DNA of 64,000 bases, taken from contig NZ_FYAS01000016.1 in the NCBI RefSeq assembly GCF_900185715.1, positions 186,001 through 250,000 of the forward strand. Reading direction: 5' to 3'. Shown here in pieces: positions 37,096-47,212 of this stretch. A program made the position numbers and the translations under genes. The stretch's first letter is position 1; each line of letters opens with the position of its first letter. The DNA comes from Allobosea sp. CS1GBMeth4 (GTDB lineage: Bacteria > Pseudomonadota > Alphaproteobacteria > Rhizobiales > Beijerinckiaceae). The notes below the pieces were generated by a model, which ran no database searches, was not told where the DNA came from, and was given only the letters and a program-made list of their open reading frames with translations.

Positions 37096-38592
37096 TCAGG
37101 CCGCCGCGGGCTGGCGCCGGCCGAACGGCAGCACCTTCCACAGCATCGCGCCCCAGAGCAGCAGCGTCAGCACGCCCAGCGTGCCCGCGATCGGCCGGTC
37201 GAGGAAGCCGATGAAGGAGCCGTTCGACTTGATCATCGAGCTCATGAAGTTCTGCTCGAGCATCTCGCCGAGAACGAGGCCGAGGATCAGCGGCGCGACC
37301 GGGATGCCGTGCTCCTCGAGCAGCCAGCCGAACACGCCCATCACCACCATGAGCACGACGCCGTAGAGCGAATTGGTCATGGCGAAGGAGCCGACCATGC
37401 AGAAGATCAGGATGACCGGCAGCAGGATGTTGCGCGGCACCCGCAGGATCTGCTTGGCCGACTTGATCGCCGCCCAGCCGAGCGGGAACATGATCAGGTT
37501 GGCGAGGATGAAGATGATGAAGACGGCGTAGATCAGCTCCGGCGTCTGCAGGAACACGGTCGGCCCCGGATTCATGCCCTTCATGTAGAGCACGCCGATC
37601 ACGATCGCGGTGATCGAGTCGCCGGGGATGCCGAAGACCAGCGCCGGGATCCAGGCGCCGCCGAGCGCCGAATTATTGGCCGAGGTCGAATCGACGATGC
37701 CCTCGATATGGCCGGTGCCGAACTTCTCCGGCTCCTTCGACAGCTTCTTCGAAACGGCATAGGACACCCAGGCCGCGATGTCGGCGCCGGCGCCCGGCAA
37801 CGCGCCGATCACCGTGCCGATCACCGAGCCGCGGATGAAGTTCTTCCAGTATTTGCGCGTGACGCCGCCGAGGCCGGCGAACATGTTGCCGACGCTCTGC
37901 TGCACCATCTTGCCGGCCTTCTCCATCGTCACCGCGCCGCGCAGCAGCTCCGAGACCGCGAACATGCCGATCAGCGTCGGGATGAAGTTGATGCCGGAGA
38001 GCAGGTCGACATTGCCGAAGGTGAAGCGCGGCTGGCCGGCGGCCGGATCGATGCCGATGCAGCCGATCGCGAGGCCGATGAACAGCGAGAGCAGGCCCTT
38101 GAGCGGATCGCCCGTGCCGATGAAGACTGCGCAGGTCAGGCCGAGGCAGGCGAGCCAGAAATATTCGAAGGAGGAGAAATTGATCGCGACCTCGGCCAGG
38201 ACGGGCGCGAGCACGATCAGGATGATCACGCCGAAGATGCCGCCGAGCACCGAGAAGACGAGGTTGACGCCCATGCACAGGTCGAGCTGACCCTTCTTGG
38301 TCATCTCGTAGCTCTCGTCGGCATAGGCCGCCGAGGCCGGCGTGCCCGGCATGCGCAGCATCGCCGCCGGGATGTCGCCGGCGAAGATCGCCATCGCGGT
38401 CGCCGTCACGATCGCGCCGAGCGCCGGCACGGGCGACATGAAGAAGGTGACCGGGACCAGGAGCGCGGTCGCCATGGTCGCGGTCAGGCCGGGCATGGCG
38501 CCGACGAACATGCCGAAGACGGCCGAACCCATGATGACGGCCAGGACGTAAGGGTCGAAGACCAGGCCGAAGGCGGTTGCGACTGCGCTCAT
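37096..38592 (-). CDS. tctA: Tripartite tricarboxylate transporter large permease
   Basis: This 498-residue permease has about twelve helices. TctA signatures are GAMPGLTATMATALLVPVTF, GDIPAAMLRMPGTPASAAYADESYEMTKKGQ and the SALGGAWIPALVFGIPGDSITAIVIGVLYMKGMNPGP region. It forms the transport channel with TctB, fed by the TctC receptor. It follows tctB after 10 bases. The substrate of the system is a carboxylate of unknown identity. Confidence 0.95.
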   Translation of the reverse strand: MSAVATAFGLVFDPYVLAVIMGSAVFGMFVGAMPGLTATMATALLVPVTFFMSPVPALGAIVTATAMAIFAGDIPAAMLRMPGTPASAAYADESYEMTKKGQLDLCMGVNLVFSVLGGIFGVIILIVLAPVLAEVAINFSSFEYFWLACLGLTCAVFIGTGDPLKGLLSLFIGLAIGCIGIDPAAGQPRFTFGNVDLLSGINFIPTLIGMFAVSELLRGAVTMEKAGKMVQQSVGNMFAGLGGVTRKYWKNFIRGSVIGTVIGALPGAGADIAAWVSYAVSKKLSKEPEKFGTGHIEGIVDSTSANNSALGGAWIPALVFGIPGDSITAIVIGVLYMKGMNPGPTVFLQTPELIYAVFIIFILANLIMFPLGWAAIKSAKQILRVPRNILLPVILIFCMVGSFAMTNSLYGVVLMVVMGVFGWLLEEHGIPVAPLILGLVLGEMLEQNFMSSMIKSNGSFIGFLDRPIAGTLGVLTLLLWGAMLWKVLPFGRRQPAAA

Positions 38593-38602
38593 CCCCGCCT
38601 CC

Positions 38603-39076
38603 TCAGAGCACGCTGTCGAGGATGCCGCGCGGCAGCGGCACGCGCATCATCGAGCCGAAGAACCAGTGCACCAGCAGCGTCATCGTGGCCGCGACCACGC
38701 CCGCCGTCAGCGGCCTGACGCCGAACCAGAGGAACAGCACGAGCTGGATCAGGAAGGCGCAGGGGATGAAGCCCAGCGGCTCGGAGGCGACGACATAGAA
38801 CGCCATCGCCGCGAGCATCAGCGCGAAGGACGCCACGCGGCGGGGGTTGCCGGTCCAGTCGTCGGGCTGCAGCCAGCGGCCTCCGGCCGCCCGTTCGCGG
38901 AGACCGCGAACGATCAGCAGCGCCGAGCAGCCGATGATGCCGGCCCCGATGATGCGCGGGAACAGGCTCGGCCCATATTGCTGTCCCGGAAAGGCGGGGA
39001 ACGAAAAGGTCATCGCGATCATGGCGGCGGCGATCAGCAGGAACGCTGCCCCGACGACGGCGTCGTTGAAACGCAT
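38603..39076 (-). CDS. tctB: Tripartite tricarboxylate transporter small permease
   Basis: This 157-residue protein has four membrane helices (MRFNDAVVGAAFLLIAAAMIAMTFSFP, GPSLFPRIIGAGIIGCSALLIVRGL, VASFALMLAAMAFYVVASEPLGFIPCAFLIQLVLFLWFG). GPSLFPRIIG is the typical TctB loop. The ATG at 39076 was chosen; the longer frame begins inside the spacer. It lies between tctC and tctA, in the canonical order C-B-A. Confidence 0.9.
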   Translation of the reverse strand: MRFNDAVVGAAFLLIAAAMIAMTFSFPAFPGQQYGPSLFPRIIGAGIIGCSALLIVRGLRERAAGGRWLQPDDWTGNPRRVASFALMLAAMAFYVVASEPLGFIPCAFLIQLVLFLWFGVRPLTAGVVAATMTLLVHWFFGSMMRVPLPRGILDSVL

Positions 39077-39157
39077 GCAATGTCTCCATCCGCCCGCGCG
39101 CATGCTCCGCGCGGGTCGGGGCCGGCTCGTCGCCGGCCCCTCCAATGAACAGGTTGG

Positions 39158-40153
39158 TCAGGCCTTCTTGGCCAGGCCCGCCGCGCTCATCGCCGCCGCC
39201 ATCGCCTTGTCGCCCTCGGCCATGAACTTGGTGAAGCCGGCCTGGTCGGCGAAGGTCATGCCGAAGCCGCGGGCATTCATGAAGTCCTGGAACTCCTTGG
39301 AGTCGTAGGCCTTCTTCAGCTCGGCGATCAGCTTGGCCTGGATCTCGGCCGGCAGCCCCTTCGGCCCGGCGATGCCGCGCCAGGCGCCGACCGAGTAGTT
39401 GATGCCGAGCGTCTCGTTCAGCGTCGGCACGTCCTTGAACTGCGGATTGCGCTCCTTCGCCATGATGGCGAGCGATTTCGCCTTGCCGGCATCGATCATC
39501 GCCCGGCCCTCCGGCACCGAGCAGGTGACGATGTCGACGCCGCCGGCCGCCAGATCCTGCATCGCCGGAGCCGCGCCGTTGGACGGCGCCCAGGCGACAT
39601 GGTCGGGCTTCAGGCCCATCGCCACCAGCCAGCCGATCAGCGCCAGATGCCAGATGCCGCCCTGGCCGGTTCCCGAAGCCTTGAACTTGCCTGCCGGCGC
39701 CGCCTTGATCGCCTCGGCGAGGGCCTTGATGTCCTTGTACGGGCTCGAGGTCGAGACCTGCACGCCCGGAGGATCCTCGTTCATCAGTGCGAGCGGCGTG
39801 TAGCTCGTCGGATTGAGGTCGGTCAGGCCCTGATGGTGCATCATCGTGATTTCCACGGTGATCATCCCGATCGTGTAGCCATCGGGCGCCGCGGTCGCGA
39901 TCGCCGAATGGCCGACCACGCCCGAGCCGCCGGTGCGGTTCACCACGTTGAAGGGCTGGCCGAGATTCTTCTCGAGCAGCGACGCGATGATGCGCGCCGT
40001 CGCGTCGGTGCCGCCGCCGGCGCCCCAGGGGCAGACCAGGGTCACCGGCCGGTTCGGCCATTGCGCCTGGCCGATCGCCGGGCGCGCGATCAGCCCGGTC
40101 GCGCCGGCCGCGGCCGCGCCGGCCAGGACCGAACGTCTGCTGATTTTGCTCAT
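39158..40153 (-). CDS. tctC: Tripartite tricarboxylate transporter substrate-binding protein (Bug family)
   Basis: This is a 331-residue periplasmic receptor. The N-terminus MSKISRRSVLAGAAAAGATGLIARPAIGQA has a twin-arginine motif (SRRSVLAG), so Tat export is likely. The Bug signatures WPNRPVTLVCPWGAGGGTDATARIIASLLEKNLGQPFNVVNRTGGSG and AWRGIAGPKGLPAEIQ are present. It captures the substrate for TctAB, encoded directly downstream. The ATG at 40153 is supported by the GGGAGGAG upstream. Confidence 0.95.
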   Translation of the reverse strand: MSKISRRSVLAGAAAAGATGLIARPAIGQAQWPNRPVTLVCPWGAGGGTDATARIIASLLEKNLGQPFNVVNRTGGSGVVGHSAIATAAPDGYTIGMITVEITMMHHQGLTDLNPTSYTPLALMNEDPPGVQVSTSSPYKDIKALAEAIKAAPAGKFKASGTGQGGIWHLALIGWLVAMGLKPDHVAWAPSNGAAPAMQDLAAGGVDIVTCSVPEGRAMIDAGKAKSLAIMAKERNPQFKDVPTLNETLGINYSVGAWRGIAGPKGLPAEIQAKLIAELKKAYDSKEFQDFMNARGFGMTFADQAGFTKFMAEGDKAMAAAMSAAGLAKKA

Positions 40154-40269
40154 GTTGGGCTCCTCCCGTTCAATCGATTTAAAACTTGAAAGCTTCTTCG
40201 CCTCGCGGCGCGGCTTCCTTCGCATCGTCCGCTATCAGAGCCGATTGCCGTTGGCGAGGCAACCGTCTT

Positions 40270-40284
40270 TGCATGCAGTATGCA
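40270..40284 (-). promoter_or_regulatory. Short inverted repeat upstream of tctC
   Basis: TGCAT (40270-40274) and ATGCA (40280-40284) are separated by 5 bases, about 120 bases upstream of the tctC start. They might be an operator for the transporter operon. No regulator gene is adjacent, so this is tentative. Confidence 0.25.
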
Positions 40285-40303
40285 CGATGCTGCCCGGCCG
40301 GCC

Positions 40304-41677
40304 TCAAAGTGCGCAGCTGACAGGCACGACGCTCTTGCCGGCGGCCTCGGCGATCGCGCCGGTGCTCAGCTCCCCGGCCGCCGCGGCAGCGCTCGCCTTG
40401 AGGTCGGCCTTCTCGAGCATCGCCCGGAGCTGCGCGACGCCGGCGATGGCGTGATTGCGCTGCGGCGCGACCCCGGCGATCAGCGCCTTGTCCGGCGGGT
40501 TGGCGGTGACCAGCCCGGCCAGCCGGCCGTGCCGGTCGAAGACCGGGCTGCCGGCGCCGCCGGGTTGCAGCGGCGCAAGCACCGCATCGCTCGCGACCTC
40601 GCCCGGCAGCGCGACAGCGATGCGCCCGGCCGCGGTTCCGTCATAGGCCAGCACCACCACCGCCTCCCGCCCCGCCGGGGCCGCGTCCCGCAATCCCGGC
40701 ACGGAACCGGAGGCCAGCCCCGGCACGTCGAGCAGCGCGAGGCCGCTCGCCTGATCCTGCAGCCGCAGCTTCGCCGGACGCGCACCGACCTTGAGCCCCT
40801 TGCAGGGATCGACCGCGGCCCGCGCCGTCAGCACGAGGTCCTTGCCGACGACGAGGCCGACCCCGAAGCGCTCGCTCGCCGGCTGCGTCGGCGCGGCGGT
40901 CACCGCGGGCGCGCCCGGCACCGGCGTCGGGGCGGGCGCCGATCCGCTCGGGAACGGCTCGAAACTGTCGGCGATCGCGGTCACCACCTTGTCGAAGGTC
41001 GGAGCCAGCGTCTTGTCGTAGCCGACGGAGAAGCCGCGCAATCCGCTCGGACCGAGCGCCTGTCGGCGGAAGAACCGTCCGGTCGGCGTCTCGCCCGCGA
41101 CCACGAAGAAATTCGGCTGCAGCAGCTTGTAGGTGACCTTGCGCTGGACGTTCGGATTGACGGCGATCGCCCGCTCGAAGAGCGCCTGGAGCGGCTCGCT
41201 CGCCGGCGCCGCGCTGACATCGAGCGTGATCCGGCCGTCGGCGCTCTGCCAGCGGCTGCCCCCGGCGGCCGTCGCCTCGCGCTTCGGCAGGAGCTTCTGC
41301 GGGATGCCGATGCGCACCCCGGTCGGCTGGTCGGTGATCACGGCGAAGCCCGCCGCCTCGCGCGCCGTTCTGGCGAGCCGCGCCAGCTCCTGCCGCTCGG
41401 CCGGCGTCAATTGCCCGTCGGGCTGGCCGCGCCCGGCCTTGAAGCCGTTCACGGCACGGAAGGTCAGCGGCCCGAAACTCCCGGTGGCGGCGCTGTTGAG
41501 ATGCCCGGTCCAGATCAGGTCGGACTGGATCGCCTTGCGCTCCGCCTCGGGCAGGGCGGAAAAGCTCTGCGTCGCCGCGGCCAAGCGCGGATCGGCCGCC
41601 TGCTGCGCCTGCGCGACCCCGAGGCAGGCGAGGAGGCCGGCGATGCCGATCAGCGCGGGAACCTTGAACACGAGCAT
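40304..41677 (-). CDS. Exported trypsin-fold protein lacking the catalytic triad
   Basis: This 457-residue protein has a signal peptide (MLVFKVPALIGIAGLLACLGVAQAQQ). Residues 30-110 resemble a peptidoglycan-binding or peptidase-associated repeat (SDLIWTGHLNSAATGSFGPLTFRAVNGFKAGRGQ). A Pro/Ala linker at about 245-268 leads to a trypsin-like domain (270-425). All three expected catalytic positions are changed. VLTARAAVD has Ala 287 in place of His, SGLALLD has Gly 312 in place of Asp, and QPGGAGSPVFD has Ala 375 in place of Ser. It should be a non-catalytic pseudoprotease, perhaps a binding or scaffold protein of the envelope. It is divergent from the alpha-2-macroglobulin gene. Confidence 0.8.
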   Translation of the reverse strand: MLVFKVPALIGIAGLLACLGVAQAQQAADPRLAAATQSFSALPEAERKAIQSDLIWTGHLNSAATGSFGPLTFRAVNGFKAGRGQPDGQLTPAERQELARLARTAREAAGFAVITDQPTGVRIGIPQKLLPKREATAAGGSRWQSADGRITLDVSAAPASEPLQALFERAIAVNPNVQRKVTYKLLQPNFFVVAGETPTGRFFRRQALGPSGLRGFSVGYDKTLAPTFDKVVTAIADSFEPFPSGSAPAPTPVPGAPAVTAAPTQPASERFGVGLVVGKDLVLTARAAVDPCKGLKVGARPAKLRLQDQASGLALLDVPGLASGSVPGLRDAAPAGREAVVVLAYDGTAAGRIAVALPGEVASDAVLAPLQPGGAGSPVFDRHGRLAGLVTANPPDKALIAGVAPQRNHAIAGVAQLRAMLEKADLKASAAAAAGELSTGAIAEAAGKSVVPVSCAL

Positions 41678-41958
41678 CTCCGTCCTTCTCAGACCGCGCC
41701 GCGACGCGGCGCCATTCAGCGTCAGCCCTGCCGTATAGGCAAGAGGGCAACGGCATGAGGCCGAAGCGATCCGCCTCTGGCCCATGGGCCCCCCGGGGCG
41801 ATAGCCCAGGGCGAGAGGCGAGAAGGGCTCAACCGATCGCAAGCCGAGTTGCGCCTGACGCCCCCGGTGCTAGCTTCGCGCGACGCGACCTGACCAACCG
41901 TCATCGCGTCGACGTTATCGCGGCCGCAATCGGGCCGCCCGCCTTCGGAGACCGAGCC

Positions 41959-44900
41959 ATGCGCCATCTCGTCCGTCTCGCTTTCCTGCTCGCCCTGACT
42001 GTCGCCGCCGGACCCGCTTTCGCCCAGAAGGCCTATGTCCGGCCCGATCTCGCCAGCGACGGCCAGCGCCTGGAGGAGCGGCTGAAGCGCGAGGTCTCCG
42101 TCGGCCAGCGCCCCTTCGCCACGCTGCTGCGCGACGGCAATGCCGCACTCAACCGCGGCGACGCCCGTGCGGCGCTCCCGCTCGCCAATGCCGCAGCCAT
42201 GGCCGATCCCGCCAATCCCGGGGGCTGGCGTCTGATGGCGCAGGCGGCGAGCGGAATCGAGCCGCGCGACTATCGCGAGCGCTACGAACTGCGCGAGCGC
42301 GCGATCAGCGCCGCCTATCTGGCCTATCAGCGCTCGACCTCCCGCAATGACGAAGCCGCCTCGCTCGGCGTGCTCGCCCGCGTCTTCGAGAAGCACGAGC
42401 TCTGGCGCCCCGCGCTGACCACCTATCGGCTCAGCCTCGACCTCGCCGACAGCGCCTCGCTGCGCAGCGACTACGAGGCCCTGCGGGCCCAGCGCGGCTT
42501 CCGCCTCCTCTCCAACAAGGTCGATTCCGACGCGGCGAGCCCGCGCGCCTGCTTCGAGTTCTCCGAGCCACTGGCGCGCGGCCGCGTCGACTTCGCGCCT
42601 TACGTCGCCGTCACCGGCAAGGGCGATTTCGCCGTCAGCGCCGAGGAGCGCCAGCTCTGCGTCGACGGCCTGCGCCATGGCGAGCGCTACGGCTTCGTCA
42701 TCCGCCAGGGCGTGCCCTCGGCCATCCCCGACGAGAAGCTGCTGAAATCGGCCGATTACGAGGTCTATGTCCGCGACCGCGCTCCCTCGGTGCGCTTCAC
42801 AGGCAAGAACTACGTGCTGCCGCGCACCGGCCAGCAGGGTGTGCCGGTCGTCTCGGTCAATGCCGACGGCCTCGATCTCGAGGTGATGCGCATCGGCGAC
42901 CGCAACCTGATCGGCTCGGTCCATTCCGAGGACTTCCTCAGCCAGCTCGGCAGCTACAGCGCCGGCCAGATCGCCTCCGACAAGGGCGCGAGCGTCTGGA
43001 AGGGGACGATGGCGGTGAAGTCCGAGCTCAACAAGGACGTCACCACCGCCTTCCCGGTGCTGGAGGCGGTCGGCCAGCTCCAGCCCGGCGTCTACGTCAT
43101 GTTCGCCAAGCCGAGCGGCAGCGCCAGGACTGCGAGCTCGTCGGACAGCGACGGCGACTATGACTACGACGGCACCACCAGGGCGACGCAATGGTTCGTC
43201 GTCTCCGATCTCGGCCTGACGTCCTTCTCCGGACCGGACGGCGTGCATGTGCTGGTCCGCTCGCTCGCCGACGCCTCGCCGGTCGCGAACGCCGAACTGC
43301 GCCTGATCGCCCGCAACAACGAGGTGCTGGCGACCGCCCGCACCGGCCGCGACGGGCATGCGCGCTTCGACGCCGCGCTGGCCAAGGGCCAGGGCGGCAA
43401 TGCGCCGGGCCTCGTCACCGCCAGCCTGGCCGAGGATTACGGCTTCCTCGACCTGAAGCAGACTGCCTTCGACCTGTCGGACCGCGGCGTGAAGGGCCGC
43501 GTCGCCCCGGCCGGACTCGACGCCTTCCTCTACACCGAGCGCGGCGTCTATCGCTCCGGCGAGACCGTCTACCTGACGACGCTGCTGCGCGACGCCAAGG
43601 GCGCCGCGGTCACCGGCCTGCCGCTGACCCTGGTCGTCAAGCGGCCCGACGGCGTCGAATATCGCCGCCGCCAGGTCGAGGACCAGGGCGCCGGCGGGCG
43701 GGCCCATTCGATCCCGCTGATCTCCGGCGCGCAGACCGGAACCTGGCGCGTCCAGGCCTATTCCGACCCGAAGGGCGCCGCGATCGGCGAAGTCTCGTTC
43801 TTGGTCGAGGACTACGTCCCCGAGCGGCTCGAGCTGACGCTCGCCCCGAGGAAGCCGGTCCTGCAGGCCGGCGAGCCGGCCGAGATCGACGTCAATGCCC
43901 GCTATCTCTACGGCGCGCCCGGCTCCGATCTCGACGTCACCGGCTCGATGACCGTGCGCTCGGCGGGCGAGACCGCGATTCCCGGCTTCTCCGGCTACGA
44001 GGTCGGCCTCACCGACGAGGCCTTCGAGCCGCAGCAGAGCGAATTCGAGGACGCCGCCAGGACCGGCGCCGACGGCAAGGTCACGATCGCCAACCCGGTC
44101 GCCGAGCCCGAGACCAACCGGCCGCTCGAGGTCGAGCTGACGGTCCGCGTCGGCGAGCCGGGCGGACGCGCCATCGCCCGCTCGCTCACCTTGCCGATCG
44201 TGCCCAAGGGCGCCGCCATCGGCGTGCGCAAGGCCTTCAAGGAGGGCGAGCTCGGCAACGGCCAGACCGCCACCTTCGACGTGATCATGGCCCATGGCGA
44301 CGGCCGCCGCATCGCCCGCCAGGGCCTGAAATGGACGCTGTCCAAGGTCTCCCGCAACTATCAGTGGTTCTACCAGGACGGGCGCTGGAACTATGAGGGC
44401 GTGAAGACGACGCGCCGGGTCGCCGATGGCGAGGTCGCCGTCGCCGAGAACGCGCCCGCCCGCATCTCGGCCCCGGTGCAATGGGGCAATTACCGGCTCG
44501 ATGTCAGCGCCGACGGCGCCGAGGCGACCGAGACCAGCGTCTCCTTCAATGTCGGCTACGAGACCGAGAAGACCGCCGACCAGCCCGACGTGCTCGACGT
44601 CGCCCTCGACAAGCCGTCCTATGCCAATGGCGAGAGCATGCAGGTGCGCCTGACGCCGCGCTTCGCCGGCAAGGCGACGCTGGCGGTGATGAGCGACCGC
44701 GTCGCCGAGCTCCGCACCGTCGACGTGCCGGCCAATGGCACGACCGTGACCATTCCCGCCAGATCGGACTGGGGCGCCAGCGCCTATGTCGTGGTGCTCG
44801 CCCATCGCCCGATGGACAGCCAGGCCCAGCGCATGCCCGGCCGCGCCATCGGCCTCGCCTGGTTCAGCGTCGGCAAGGAGGAGCGGAGCCTTGCCATCGA

Positions 44901-47208
44901 TCTCGGCGCGCCCAGCCTCGTGCGTCCACTCTCGACGCTCTCGCTGCCCGTCAAGGTCGCGGGCGCGAAAGCAGGCGAGGACGCCTTCATCACCGTCGCG
45001 GCGGTCGATGTCGGCATCCTCAACCTGACCCGCTTCGAGAGCCCCGATCCGAGCAGGTACTTCTTCGGCCAGCGCCAGCTCGGCCATGAGCTGCGCGATC
45101 TCTACGGCTATCTGATCGACGGCATGCAGGGCGTGCGCGGCGCGATCCGCTCCGGCGGCGACGCCGCCCCTCAGCTCAATGGCGAGGCCCCGACGCAGGA
45201 GCCGCTGGCGCGCTATTCCGGCGTGGTCAAGCTCGAGCCGGACGGCACCGCCAAGGTCGACTTCGAGCTGCCGGCCTTCAACGGCTCGGTCCGCGTCATG
45301 GCCGTCGCCTGGAGTGCCGGCCGCACCGGCCAGGCCAGCGCCGACGTGTTCGTGCGCGACCAGATCGTGGCGCAGGCGACGCTGCCGCGCTTCCTGGCGC
45401 TCGGCGATCAGTCGCGCTTCCATCTGCAGATCGACAATGTCGAGGGTCCCGCCGGCTCCTACCTCGTCGATCTCGACGTCAGGGGCCCGGTGGTCGTCGC
45501 CGCCGACGCGACCCGCCGCAGCATGACCATGGCCGCTGGCGCCAAGAGCGCGCTGACCATTCCGGTGACCGCGGCCGGGCTCGGCCGTGCCTCCTTCGAC
45601 GTCAGGATCACCGGGCCGAACGGCATCAGCACGGTGCAGAACCTCGCCGTGCGCGTGCAGCCCTCGACCCAGACCATCGCGCGCCGGATCGTGCGGCCGA
45701 TCCCAGGCGGCGGTTCGCTCACCGTCTCTTCGGACCTGATGGCCGACCTCGTGCCGGATTCGGGCGCCGTCTCCGTCTCGGTCTCGCCCGTCGCGGCGCT
45801 CGACGTGGCGGCGATCCTCAAATCGCTCGACCGCTATCCCTATGGCTGCACCGAGCAGACGATCAGCCGGGCGCTGCCGCTGCTGGTCGTCAACCGGCTC
45901 GCCTCGATGGAGCAGCTGGCGCTCGACGGCAATGCCGACGAGCGCGTCAACGCCGCGATCGAGCGCGTGCTCGCCCGCCAGGGCAACAACGGCTCCTTCG
46001 GCCTGTGGGGCGTCGGCGGCGATGACCTCTGGCTCGACGCCTTCGTCACCGATTTCCTGACACGTGCCCGCGAGCGCCAGTTCGCGGTGCCGCAGACGGC
46101 GTTCAACATGGCGCTCGACCGCCTGCGCAACCAGGTCGTCAACACCAGCGAGATCAACAAGGAGGAAGCGGCGGGCATCGCCTATGCCCTCTATGTGCTC
46201 GCCCGGAACGGGCGGCCGGTGATGGGCGATCTGCGCTATCTCGCCGACAACAAGCTCGGCGATTTCGGCTCGCCCCTCGCCCGCGCCCAGATCGGTGCCG
46301 CGCTTGCGCTGCTCGGCGACCGCACCCGTGGCCGCACCGCCTTCGGCAGCGCGCTGGCAACTCTGCAGCAGACCAGCGACGACGGCCTGTCGCGCGCCGA
46401 TTACGGCTCGCGGCTGCGCGACGGCGCCGGCATCCTCACCCTGATCGCCGAAAGCAATGGCGAGCGCGCCGATCTCTCCCGTGCCGCCGACCTCGTCCAG
46501 AACGCCCGCCAGAGCGCGCGCTACACCTCGACGCAGGAGAACATGTGGATGGCGATGGCCGCCGCGGCGATGACCAAGGAAGCGGAAGGCATGGCGCTGA
46601 CCGTCGACGGCGCCGAACGCAAGGGCGCCTTCTACCGCACCGTCCCGCAGGCGGCGCTGGAGGCCAGGCCGCTGGTGATCGGCAATCCCGGCACCGCCTC
46701 GGCCAATGCCGTGATCACCGTCTCCGGTATCCCGGCGATGCCGGAGCCGGCATTGAACCAGGGCTTCGCACTGGAGCGCACGCTCTTCACCATGAAGGGC
46801 GAGCGCGTCGACCCCGCGCGCCTGCGCCAGAACGAGCGCTATGTCGTCGCGCTCAGGGTCACCGAGCCGGCGGCGCGCTATGGCCGCCTGCTGCTGGTCG
46901 ACCCCGTCCCGGCCGGGCTCGAGATCGAGAACGCCAAGCTGACCGAGGGCGCCTCGGTCGAAGGCCTCGCCTGGCTGAAGCAGGAGGTCTTGCCTGTGCA
47001 CACCGAGGCGCGCGACGACCGCTTCGTCGCGGCCTTCGAGCGCAGCGGCGGCCGGAACGATCAATTGTCCTACACGGTCGCCTATATCGCCCGGGCGGTC
47101 TCGCCCGGCCGCTACGTCCAGCCCGCGGCGGTGATCGAGGACATGTACCGGCCCGACCGCTTCGGCCGGACCACCTTCGGCACGGTCGAGATCTCGTCGG
47201 CGCGGTGA
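41959..47208 (+). CDS. Bacterial alpha-2-macroglobulin
   Basis: This 1749-residue exported protein starts MRHLVRLAFLLALTVAAGPAFAQ, a signal peptide without lipobox. Macroglobulin-like domains follow; MG features include DAFLYTERGVYRSGETVYLTTLLRD and VEDYVPERLELTLAPRKPVLQAGEPAEI. The thioester motif YGCTEQT is intact with Cys 1297 and Gln 1300, in the alpha-helical thioester domain. The protein therefore can trap proteases covalently in the periplasm. A C-terminal domain holds YVQPAAVIEDMYRPDRFGRT, the usual end of the YfhM class. pbpC begins 4 bases after the stop, the standard a2m-pbpC pair for defence and repair of the wall. Confidence 0.96.
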   Translation: MRHLVRLAFLLALTVAAGPAFAQKAYVRPDLASDGQRLEERLKREVSVGQRPFATLLRDGNAALNRGDARAALPLANAAAMADPANPGGWRLMAQAASGIEPRDYRERYELRERAISAAYLAYQRSTSRNDEAASLGVLARVFEKHELWRPALTTYRLSLDLADSASLRSDYEALRAQRGFRLLSNKVDSDAASPRACFEFSEPLARGRVDFAPYVAVTGKGDFAVSAEERQLCVDGLRHGERYGFVIRQGVPSAIPDEKLLKSADYEVYVRDRAPSVRFTGKNYVLPRTGQQGVPVVSVNADGLDLEVMRIGDRNLIGSVHSEDFLSQLGSYSAGQIASDKGASVWKGTMAVKSELNKDVTTAFPVLEAVGQLQPGVYVMFAKPSGSARTASSSDSDGDYDYDGTTRATQWFVVSDLGLTSFSGPDGVHVLVRSLADASPVANAELRLIARNNEVLATARTGRDGHARFDAALAKGQGGNAPGLVTASLAEDYGFLDLKQTAFDLSDRGVKGRVAPAGLDAFLYTERGVYRSGETVYLTTLLRDAKGAAVTGLPLTLVVKRPDGVEYRRRQVEDQGAGGRAHSIPLISGAQTGTWRVQAYSDPKGAAIGEVSFLVEDYVPERLELTLAPRKPVLQAGEPAEIDVNARYLYGAPGSDLDVTGSMTVRSAGETAIPGFSGYEVGLTDEAFEPQQSEFEDAARTGADGKVTIANPVAEPETNRPLEVELTVRVGEPGGRAIARSLTLPIVPKGAAIGVRKAFKEGELGNGQTATFDVIMAHGDGRRIARQGLKWTLSKVSRNYQWFYQDGRWNYEGVKTTRRVADGEVAVAENAPARISAPVQWGNYRLDVSADGAEATETSVSFNVGYETEKTADQPDVLDVALDKPSYANGESMQVRLTPRFAGKATLAVMSDRVAELRTVDVPANGTTVTIPARSDWGASAYVVVLAHRPMDSQAQRMPGRAIGLAWFSVGKEERSLAIDLGAPSLVRPLSTLSLPVKVAGAKAGEDAFITVAAVDVGILNLTRFESPDPSRYFFGQRQLGHELRDLYGYLIDGMQGVRGAIRSGGDAAPQLNGEAPTQEPLARYSGVVKLEPDGTAKVDFELPAFNGSVRVMAVAWSAGRTGQASADVFVRDQIVAQATLPRFLALGDQSRFHLQIDNVEGPAGSYLVDLDVRGPVVVAADATRRSMTMAAGAKSALTIPVTAAGLGRASFDVRITGPNGISTVQNLAVRVQPSTQTIARRIVRPIPGGGSLTVSSDLMADLVPDSGAVSVSVSPVAALDVAAILKSLDRYPYGCTEQTISRALPLLVVNRLASMEQLALDGNADERVNAAIERVLARQGNNGSFGLWGVGGDDLWLDAFVTDFLTRARERQFAVPQTAFNMALDRLRNQVVNTSEINKEEAAGIAYALYVLARNGRPVMGDLRYLADNKLGDFGSPLARAQIGAALALLGDRTRGRTAFGSALATLQQTSDDGLSRADYGSRLRDGAGILTLIAESNGERADLSRAADLVQNARQSARYTSTQENMWMAMAAAAMTKEAEGMALTVDGAERKGAFYRTVPQAALEARPLVIGNPGTASANAVITVSGIPAMPEPALNQGFALERTLFTMKGERVDPARLRQNERYVVALRVTEPAARYGRLLLVDPVPAGLEIENAKLTEGASVEGLAWLKQEVLPVHTEARDDRFVAAFERSGGRNDQLSYTVAYIARAVSPGRYVQPAAVIEDMYRPDRFGRTTFGTVEISSAR

Positions 47209-47212
47209 CCCC

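Noticed and set aside
34784..37366. An 860-codon plus-strand frame opposite priA
   Set aside because: PriA helicase and zinc motifs on the minus strand explain the DNA, and the plus-strand product has no recognisable domain.
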